From Adiantum capillus-veneris (taxonomy: Eukaryota; Streptophyta; Polypodiopsida; Polypodiales; Pteridaceae), in the NCBI GenBank assembly GCA_014529385.2, contig CM043956.1, positions 64,978,620 to 65,042,619 on the forward strand: 64,000 nucleotides of DNA. Direction: 5' to 3'. Both the position numbers and the translations under genes were made by a program. Position 1 is the first letter of the stretch, and the number at the start of each line of letters is the position of its first letter. The notes under the pieces were generated by a model that worked only from the letters and a program-made list of their open reading frames with translations, did not search any database and was not told the DNA's origin. Positions 55,496 through 64,000 of this stretch are shown one piece after another.

Positions 55496-57859
55496 TGCTC
55501 GGGCTGCTTTGAAACGTATCGGCAATGATCAAGCAAACACAACTATATATTTAAGAAAGAGAGAGAAAGGGGGAGGGGGTGCTTGTCGCATTAATACCTT
55601 CTTACAAATCAGTCATGACAAATCAAAGTGAAATTAGTATTTGTTCAACATAGCTTGCGTAAATTTCACCACAACACATCACAAGAAAAGCCACCCCAAT
55701 CACTGTCTTAAAGCCAGGGGATTCCTCTCCACCCTGTCGCCCTCTTACAGTATGTGGGATTTATGGCTAGATTGATGACAACACCAGAGACAAGCTATCA
55801 AGAACTTAACAAAAAACACCAAGACACTTACGCATCATTGTTGTCCATTACTTCACGTTGGAAGGGAGACAAAATATCCAAGCTTAGTCCAAATCCACCC
55901 TCCTTGATTCAACAAATGTTGGGCTTACACTAGTAGGAGAAATGATAGATTTCCTACTCTCAATTGAATGATCACTCTCTCTCTTACAATGGCATAGAGT
56001 TCCCTTGCTAATCCCCTATTACAACAAATGCACATGCATAAGACAATGAGCTTCCACTCAAGAGCTCCTTCTAGAGAGGTTGAGCTTGGCTTCTCAAACT
56101 ATAGCATAGTGCTCTTGCTTATGGCTCCCCCTTTTTTGTGCTAGCTACACCCTCCTTTTATAGCAATTTTGAAGGCTAGGGTTACTCCTCTAACCATGGT
56201 TGGGTTGATTTTCAGCAATTTATCTAATTTCTTTTGCTTGGAATTATCAAGAAGTTGGTGGGGAAAGAGAGAGGAGAGAAATGGAGGTGATAGGACTTTT
56301 CATAGTGGGTTAGTGTTAGTAGAGTTAGTATTAATTTACAAATGGAATTGGATATTTACAATGGGAGTATCCATGTAGGATACAAATAAGGAAGAAAAAC
56401 TCTTAAGAGGTAAGAAAAGGTGGATTTCTTACAAGGTTGATGCTCCAAGTGTCTTGAGTAGGGCCAATTTTGACGCTTGTTGACGGTCCACTAGCTTTGA
56501 CGGTACATTTTTTCTCCACTCTTGACCTTCCTTGAGAGACAAGGTAATTGAAGCTGAGTAATCAACCACCATGATGCTATCTTTTAAGAGAAGAGGCTGA
56601 ATTTTGTGGTTTTTTTGACAGATATGGGTAAATTGGAGGAGGAAAAAAGAGACTAGGTGGTCAATTTTGGAATGGAATTGTGTGTGGGAGATATGAGTTC
56701 ACCATGGTTTCTCTTATTCTTCAAGGTTGAGGAGAAGGTGAGTAGGGTGCAGAGAGGAGTGGTGAGAGAGGTGGGGATGATGAGTGGAGAAGTGTGTGTG
56801 AAAGAGGAAAATGATAAAGTGGAAGAGAGAGTGTGGCTACATAGCATGGGAAAACTGGGGTCCACTAATAAAATCATAGCTCACAGCTCGTAGCTCAAAA
56901 AAATATGAAAAACTTTGAGGCAAAAGTTCAGCCCACGAGCTACAACTTTTGTTTGTATCACCTTTCAAATTCGGAGAGCAAGTGAACTTTAAAAATTCAG
57001 CAAAATCGACCATTTTTTTCCACTGCACAAGGTCCTTGTGGGGTCCTTCTTTGGATGATTCTTTTGAATACCTCCAAGAGTGAGCCCTCCATAGTGCATG
57101 TATGCATGCCACCTACCGTTGACCTTATTTGGTAGGTCTATAATTGAAGATATTGTTGAGATTATGATATAAGTGAATAGTACAACTAAGAAAATCAAAT
57201 ATTGAGGGGTCTAAAAAATATGTACATGTCAAATATAAATAATATAAGTGGAAAAAATATAAAGGGGTCAAAAGAAATCTCTCTCATTATGAGGCTACCA
57301 TAAAAAGATAAATATTTTTGGTGTTCTAAAAAAAAACAAAATAGATGTAGGAAGGGAAAAATCACAATAGTGAAAAAATATACACATAAATAAAACTAGT
57401 TTTTTTGGATTTTTGTTGGGATGGAGTTACACCAAAAATAAGAGAAGCTTACATGAAAATATTTCTATATGGAATAAAGAGTATGAAAAATGGTAAGAAA
57501 TATTGTGGTAATGGTGAGGCAATGTACAGAGCATAAATAACACACACCTAGGTAGAAATATTTAAATAAATACCAAAATAATTATGAAAAAAATCCTTTT
57601 ATTTAGGCCCTTTATAAAATGAATTATTTACACACAAATGGGCCATAATATACTTATAATTTTATTTTATTTATTTTTTTGGCTCAACTAGCCCAGTGAC
57701 TAGCTAGCTGAGGGTTTTAAAGAAAATATGGGGAAAGTTCCCTAACTCACATACGCCTATATATAGTGAAATGGTAGGGATAGCCACAGTGTTTGGGTGA
57801 TTTTGGTAGGGTGAGGTAACTCACTGTGACAATTACAAAGAGCCGAAAAACGGCTATCA
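55183..57859 (-). repeat. 5' LTR of element D
   Basis: 2,677 bp, pairs with 46638-49318. The promoter TATA box (GCTATAAAAGGAGG, minus) is near 56,155. A (GA)n run near 55,450-55,490 differs in length from the other LTR. Confidence 0.92.
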
Positions 57860-57955
57860 ATACTTAAGAGCCGATTTTCAAAGGCTAAGAGGAGTGGCAA
57901 CTAAGGTTTTGAATTGCCAAAGCATACACTAAGTACATACATAAATTTTGTTAAC
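57860..57955 (+). other. Leader of element F, second part
   Basis: Starts with the duplicated ATAC and continues the leader to the gag ATG. Confidence 0.6.
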
Positions 57956-59390
57956 ATGGCTGACAATAATTAAGAGAGTAGAATGAACATTGATAGCTTT
58001 GATTTTTCACATGAAGGTGCTAATGATGATGCTCCCATGTTTGTGAATTATCTCGTCACTAGGTTGCAGCAAGCTATGGGCAACCCTACTTTGCAAGCCA
58101 AAGTTACTCAACAACTTCGTGCTTATGGAATTTCCCTTCCTCTCCAAGAGGAGAGAGAGCTTAGGAGGCCTCTTGAAGAGACCCCCAAAAGAAGACTCTC
58201 TCCCATTCGAGAGGAGGAATCCAAAGAGCAAGAAAGGAATGAAAGTTTAAGTTCCTATGAAGATGTGGCTCCACGAAGACGGCGGTCTAGACGATCGCCC
58301 AGTCCTCCCAAGAGGAAAAGATCAACACATAGTCCTTCTCCTGATCACTCAGAAAGGCAAGAGAGGAAATAAAGGAAGAAAAGGGCTAGGAAGAGGTCAC
58401 CCTCTTCTCCTTCTTCTTCACCTTCCTCCTCTTCTGACGAAAGTTATGGTTATTCTCCTAGAGAATACAAGAGGGGAGGATATCGCAAATCATTTCCTGC
58501 ATGGCGAAGGTCACAAAAGCTAAAGAAGTTGAAGGAGGGAGGAAAGAGTATCTCTTTTCTCACCTACTATGATGGCACCTTCGGTGCTACCAACAAAGTT
58601 TTGGCCTTCATCTAGCAATTTGATGCGGCCTTTGGAGATAAGGGATTCACAGAGTCCTCTAAGCTACGCCATGTAGCTATGCACTTCCAAAAATCAGCTC
58701 GTCAATTGTGGGCTAGCCTTCGTCGAAATGGTGAAGCCCCAAAGACATGGAAAACTCTACGAGTTTCCATCATGAAGCAATTCCTCGCAAGCGATGCAAA
58801 GGACAAAGTGCTTACCGAATGGCGCAGCTTGAAGATCCCCTCCCATGAGTCTATCCACAAATATGTAGACAAGTTTTGGGATTTACATCTCAAGGCTACC
58901 GTCTTTCAAAAGATGGACTTTGCCGAGAAAAGGTAGCAATTTTGTGCGGGATTACCTGAAGAGATGGCCGAATACATCAACTCTCAACGGCCTGGTACTA
59001 TAAGCGAAGTAATCCATCACACTATGGTTGCTTCACGCATCAATTTCCATCAAGGGTCTAGATGTAATGTCAAGCCCATGGAAAACAAAGACAAAAATGA
59101 TGCAAAGGGGAAAACCAATGTTCAAAATACTTCCCAAGTCACTTCCAGCAACAACAACAATTGGTCCAAGGAGAAGGGAGTTTACAAAGGTAAAAATAAA
59201 CTCTCTCCTGAAGATCTTGAAGCTTTTCGCAAGGACCATAAGTGTTTCAAGTGTGGGGAGCAAGGACATGGCTATCGTTCTTGCCCCAAGAAGAATACTC
59301 GCAATGAGACTCCTAGGGCTTCCACCATCGAAGCTCCAAAAGAGGATGCTCATTACAAAGGATCATCACTTTCCTATGCTTGGGGAAAGG
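57956..59390 (+). pseudogene. Gag of element F (family 1) with RS-like region
   Basis: ATG 57956 (MADNN) meets TAA at codon 6, then the frame continues NIDSFDFSHEGANDDAP and RLQQAMGNPTLQ. An Arg/Ser-rich region (RRRRSRRSPSPPKRKR, then RKRSPSSPSSSPSSSS) spans about residues 100-160. The core motif GGKSISFLTYYDGTFGA is near 58,540. The zinc knuckle CFKCGEQGHGYRSC is intact near 59,243-59,287. Stops at about 58,370, 58,614 and 58,936. It aligns throughout with the gag at 8437-9908. Confidence 0.82.
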
Positions 59391-59729
59391 TAAGAGAGAA
59401 TGATGCCTTCATCTTGTTTGACCCTGGCTCTACTCTCAACTTCATATCAACGGAGTTGGCCACCAAGTTGGGCATTCAAGCTTTTGAGATGGGAGATATA
59501 GTAGTAGCTGATGCAGCTTTCAAGGGACAACAAGACTCCGTTACTCCCTTGATTGGGAAGTTGAGGCTTCATGTCCAAAGCTATGTCGACAAAGAAGACT
59601 TCTTCATCTCTCCTCTCCAACATGAGGATGTTATCCTAGGGGCACCATGGTTTGATCGCATGGCTGCCAACATGAAGTTCCCTGAAAGGAGAATCTACTT
59701 CACCTACAGGGGAAAGAACATATACATAG
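59391..59729 (+). pseudogene. Protease of element F, cut by element E
   Basis: FILFDPGSTLNFIS (DPGS variant as in the sister copy), LRLHVQSYVDKEDFFIS and GAPWFDRMAANMKFP are followed by FTYRGKNIYI. At 59729 the coding sequence stops being family 1 and runs into the LTR of element E. The residues RRSGAGNKRGDL at the end of the open frame are LTR sequence. Confidence 0.82.
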
Positions 59730-62382
59730 TGAGGCGGTCCGGGGCGGGCAACAAGAGAGGCGACCTCTAAACACCCCTTAAGGCTCCCGTGCTGCTCAAT
59801 TGGGGCTGGGGCAACCACAAGCACAACACAACAACAAACCCACAGCCAAACCCAAACAAGATAGGGGCACCACCTAGTTATGGTATGCGAACTAGGACGC
59901 AAGAGAGATTTTGGCACAACCAAGAAGATACACCACACAACATACACAAGCAACCTCACACCAAGACACACATGAAATGGACCAGAGAGAGCTAGAGCAA
60001 AGGGAAGACAGAGAGGAAAGGATCTTGCGTAATACCTTATTTGTGACTTGCAAATGGAGATGGTTCGTTATGATGCTATCATAGAACTTGTACAAACTCA
60101 CTCAATGCTTAGTGATTGCTAAACATTGCCAAAGCACACACACACTGTCTTAGGGTGTGGGAGACCTCTCACCACAATACCCTCTTACAATGGACAAAAA
60201 AATGGCAATGAAAAACACACTAAAACACTTTCTAAAATCAAGATCAATCGATAAAAACTCAAAATACACAAGTCACCTTGAATTCACCAAACCGTATTGC
60301 ACAAATGGAAGGACGAAGATTTGAACGTCGAATCACTCCTTTGATGCACCAAACCTCAATTTATTGATGATGAAGGAGCATATACAACAGTGGTTTTGAG
60401 ATTTGTGGAACTCACGCTCTCTCACTTGCAATGTGTAGCCTGAAGGCTTCTCTCACACCAAGAGTGAAGCTCACAAGTGGTTGCTACACCTAAGTCTCTC
60501 CTCACGCATAGAGTGTTGGGGTGCTATGTGAGATATTGGAGGTTGTTTTACAAGAAGGAGAGGGGCCTATTTATAGGTTGGAGACCCCTCATTAAGATTA
60601 TTGGAAATCCTAATTTACAAGCTAACAAATCAGGATTATGATTTTTTGAATATCAAAACATTGCGGGCCTTCTTTTTCTGCTTGAGTCATGGGTGTGGGC
60701 TCAAAAGAGAGCATTATTGATGGTAGATAAGGTGAAAGTAAGTTTTAAGGAAGGGGAGAGAGAGAGAGAGTTACTATACATGTCTTTAGGTGAGGTGTCT
60801 TTTATGGTTAGGTCAATGCTATTTTGTGTTAGTATGTTAGTCGTTAGTAATCACTAGAAAGTTAATGTTACATTTACAATGGGTAGAGTGAGTTGATTTG
60901 ATGAAGGAAGAGGGGTGAATTAAAAGAGAATCATTGAGATGGTGAAGCTTTGAAGAAGCTTGAACTCACCCTTGTGTAGATTGTGGAAAAAATGACCGCT
61001 GGTCTTCTTCTTCTTCTTCGCTTCTTTACGCCGCCGCCACGGTTGACCACCACGATGAAAAGAGAAATTGTTGATGAAAAAACCTCAATTTGCAGAAGTT
61101 ATCATGGTTAAGATGCTGAATTTTAGATATTTTAGGAGAGGTAAATGAAATTGTAACATAGAAGCAATAGAGAGAGACATGGAGAGGGTGTATGTATGTA
61201 GAGGTTCATAAAAGAACTATAGGGATGAGAGAGAAGGGTAATGGTGAAGAGGGTGGGAGAAGCCATGGAAATTGCAGGTTTGAGTGAGGGAAGGAGAGGG
61301 AGGGATGTGTAAGAGTGAGTAGGTGTGTGGAAGGGTGAGAGAAGACTAAGGGCTACTTGTGAGAAAAGTGGGCAGACTGGGGTCCACTCAAAAATCATAG
61401 CTCACCGCTGGTAGCTCCAAAAATCATGAAAACATTTGAGGTGATTGTTCAGAGCGTGGGCTACATTTTCTCTTTTGACCACCGCTCCAAATTCGGAGTG
61501 GAGATAGGTGCCAAAATTCTCATCAAAAAGCCTGTTTTTTATGCCTGCAAAAGTCTTTTAGTGGCCCCCTCCTTTGTTGAATTTGTACAATGCATCCAAG
61601 AGTGAGCCCCTCCTTTGTCATATTATAATACAAAGCATTCAAGTTGCCCTTGACCCATGCATGGAGGAGGATTATTGGTGAAATAAGAAATATATACATG
61701 GTGGGACTAGTGTATGGACTATTCATGGACTTTAGCTCAATGAGCACATGGTGTTAGAATAATGAGTAAAAATAATAATAAAAATATGGAGGAGTTATGG
61801 ATATGGAAAGATATTGGAATCATATGATATGGTCCCTCCTTGAATTATTTTGGGTGAAAGAGGAAAAGGTATGCAAGTAAATAATATAATAAAAGTAACC
61901 AATGAGTAGAAATCAATTTTTTGTTTTCACGAGGGTGAGGGTGAAAATGTGAGAGTGATTTGTATAAAGGAAAAATATGAGGTTAGAGTATGTACATATT
62001 GGCAAAAAATATAATTATGGTGTAAGAGGATGAAAGAAGGTGTACATAGGTTTAATAAAACACACACCTAAGTAGAAATATTTAAATAAAATACCAAAAT
62101 AATTATAAAAAATCCCTATATTTAGGCCATATATACAATGAAATATTTACACACAAAGAGGCCATAATATACTTTTATTTTTTTATTTTTTTTATTTTTT
62201 TTTGGCTCACCTAGCCCAGTGACTAGCTAGCTGAGGGTTTTTTAAGAAGATATGGGAAAAGTCCCGTGACTCACGCACGCTATGTATAGTGAAATGGTAG
62301 GGATAGCCACAGTGTTTGGGTGATTTTGGTAGGGTGAGGTAACTCACTGTGGCAATTACAAAGAGCCAAAAAACGACTATCA
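59730..62382 (-). repeat. 3' LTR of element E
   Basis: 2,653 bp. It shares blocks with the LTR of element D at both ends (59,730-59,800 and 62,050-62,382) while the middle is largely different. TATA-like CCTATAAATAGG (minus) near 60,575. No gene inside. Confidence 0.85.
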
Positions 62383-62410
62383 TTAGCCCTCCCCCTGGAT
62401 GATGGTATAT

Positions 62411-64000
62411 TCATGTACCATCATAGAGCATCTTTTCCAAAGAGAGTGCTTCAGAGCCCTTGACGAGATCTTTATTGTTTGGCCCCTCAGAATTTTTGCT
62501 AGAGTTACACTCATGCTTCATGTAACAATACTTACATGAGACAGTGGCCTTTTGAGAGATCTTTGGTAGATCCTTTGGTAGAAGGCGACTCAAATAGGGC
62601 TTCAAGCGATACCCGTTTACTTTCCTGGAGTGCTCTTTACCATTCAAGTCCATAAGCTGATAGTAACTTGAATTGAAAGCCTTCTTGACTATGTATGGCC
62701 CTTGCCATCTTGTTTCAAATTTGGCATCAAAACGAATATCGAGTCGATTGTCATACCTTAGCACAAGATCTCCTTCATTGATGCCTTTGTCCTTCAGTTT
62801 CTTATCAAGCTTCTCCTTTGTCTGTGTGGCTTTCCTCTTATAGCACTCGTATGCTGCTTCTCTTTTCCATTCAAGCTCAGCTAAGGTAAGAAGTCGATCC
62901 ATCCATGCTTCTTGATCATCTTGTGCTGATTTGCCATGAAGTCGCATTGTTGGAATGTTTAGTTCAATTGGCTGTAAAGCCTCTTGACCATAGACCAAGT
63001 GAAATGGTGTGAACTCCGTGGCTTCCCTATATGTGGTTCGATACGCCCACAAGGCACCATCCAAGAAGTCATCCCACAACTTTGTCTTGTTTTTCACCAT
63101 CTTTCTAATGATGCCTGCAATGACACCATTAGCTTTTTCTACCAAACCATTTGATTGGGGATAGTAGAGTGTACTGTGACGATGTAGAATGCAAAGTTCT
63201 TCACAGACTTCTGTGAGCAATCCCTTTCTAAACCCTGGACCATTATCAGAAACAATCTCCAAAGGTGTGCCAAATCTACAACAAATGTGAGTGTAGACGA
63301 ATTTGCTCACTGTCCTCTCATTTACCTTTGCCACACTTTGTGCTTCCACCCACCTAGTCATATAGTCTACAGCCACTAGAATGTAGAGTTTACCATTTTT
63401 TGTCCTAGGCAGAGGACCCATAGCATCAATATCCCACTTTTCAAAGGGTCCATTTGCAAGCACTATTTGCCTCGGGCCATGCACCAACCTTCTATTTCCA
63501 TTTATCTGACAATTGTGACAGCTTTTACACCAATGTTGAACATCCACATGCAAGCTTGGCCAAACATACCCCGCAAGCAAAATCTTCTTCACAGTTGATT
63601 CCTGGGAAAAATGACCACCACATGCCTCTTCATGCAAACCTTTTAGAATGGCTGGAATTTCCTCGATAGTTGGTACTCTTCTGCACACTTGATCCTTCCC
63701 TTTTTGATAGAGGGAGCCTTCTAGGAAGAGATAGAAACTTGCCTTCTTCATGAGTATCCTCTCCTGAGCCTTCGTGAAGTCTTGTGGAAACTCACCCTCC
63801 AAAATGTAGCCGATAATGAGAGCCAATGACTCCAATCCCTGGTATCTCGGTTGCTTGACAGCTGCTGCCACCATGATGACCTGCACTTCTCTCTCAACAC
63901 ATGTAACTGCTTGTTGTGCAAGTAAATCGGCATCTTCATTTTGTTTTCTCGGAATATGATATAGTTGCACTTCTTCAAACTGATTAAACATCTTACGAAT
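62411..64000 (-). pseudogene. Second RNase H end and integrase of element E (partial)
   Basis: 526 open codons on the minus strand, continuing past the window. It starts in the end of the second RNase H (HIPRKQNEDADLLAQQAV). It contains the integrase zinc domain (CGGHFSQ...WCKSCHNCQ), WDIDAMGPLP, VSDNGPGF and VEKANGV as catalytic acids, and the GPYIVKKAFNSSYYQLMDL end block. Compared with element D there is an insertion near 62,510-62,545, and the last ~12 residues are in another frame (ending at 62411). The upstream part cannot be judged. Confidence 0.88.

Larger units (their letters stand above)
46638..57859 (-). mobile_element. Near-intact Tat-like gypsy element D
   Basis: Minus-strand element with 5' LTR 57859-55183 (2,677 bp) and 3' LTR 49318-46638 (2,681 bp), both TGATAGCC...CCGCCTCA. 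By eye the LTRs differ at roughly 1% of sites plus microsatellite length. ATAC flanks both sides (a fifth base T may also match). PBS, two leader small ORFs, a 1,750-codon gag-pol with one stop, and a PPT are all present. It is the youngest and most complete element in the window. Confidence 0.93.
44683..59729 (+). mobile_element. Family-1 chromovirus F, split by elements D and E
   Basis: 5' LTR 44683-46315, PBS 46317-46328 and part of the leader (to 46637) are followed by the inserted element D (46638-57859). The leader then resumes with ATAC and leads to gag at 57956. Gag and protease run to 59729, where element E is inserted. RT and the rest lie beyond E, outside the window. It is the plus-strand sister of the element at 3502-10990. 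Confidence 0.88.
59730..64000 (-). mobile_element. Tat-like gypsy element E, partial (runs off window)
   Basis: 3' LTR 62382-59730 and the end of pol up to the window edge, minus strand. Same family as element D: integrase reads nearly identically, and LTR ends are alike (GACCGCCTCA; TGATAGTC). The LTR is more diverged from D's than D's two LTRs are from each other, so E is a separate subfamily copy. Only the left flank (CATAG before 59730) is visible. Confidence 0.9.

Overview
This window is plant nuclear DNA made almost entirely of LTR retrotransposons nested inside one another. No host gene, tRNA, rRNA or CRISPR array could be supported. A plant source is indicated by initiator-Met primer-binding sites (TGGTATCAGAGC), chromodomain-bearing Ty3/gypsy integrases, a Tnt1/Tork-like Ty1/copia element, and Ty3/gypsy elements with an added second RNase H (the Tat/Ogre type). 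Nearly every reading frame carries stops or frameshifts, which suggests a large, TE-rich plant genome. The species cannot be told from the sequence.

Left part (1-11.7 kb). Bases 1-1351 are a partial LTR and leader of a Tat-like element with two overlapping small ORFs (768-1195). They abut the 3' end of a chromovirus ('family 1', + strand, 1352-3501). That copy meets head-on a longer family-1 copy on the minus strand (3502 to about 10,990), making a long inverted LTR repeat. The minus-strand copy has lost its reverse-transcriptase core. Its 5' LTR is followed by another inverted LTR piece fused to a gag fragment (about 11,000-11,710).

Middle (11.7-44.7 kb). An old degraded minus-strand region ('host G', 11.7-14.7 kb and 37.2-39.6 kb) carries two inverted copies of a roughly 430 bp TIR element. 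It is split by a gypsy element with 172 bp LTRs (14718-37198, TSD GGCAT). That element's RNase H gene is split by a copia element (18594-35235). The copia gag is split in turn by a Tat/Ogre-like element (19599-30776) with low-complexity 2.3 kb LTRs and an extra ORF before gag. The stretch from 39.8 to 44.7 kb is AT-rich with a few local repeats and no recognisable gene.

Right part (44.7-64 kb). A family-1 chromovirus on the + strand (LTR 44683-46315; gag resumes at 57956) is split twice by minus-strand Tat-like elements. One is complete and young (46638-57859), with a 1,750-codon gag-pol frame broken by a single stop. The other (59730 onward) runs off the window.

Most notable: a family of roughly 70-residue small ORFs lies in the leaders of the Tat-like elements. 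Five copies (768-986, 983-1195, 22871-23086, 54874-54656, 55108-54896) in three elements share a core (FQ, GP/GA, a P-rich motif, then IxY and a hydrophobic C-terminus), although the nucleotide contexts differ. I do not recognise the protein.
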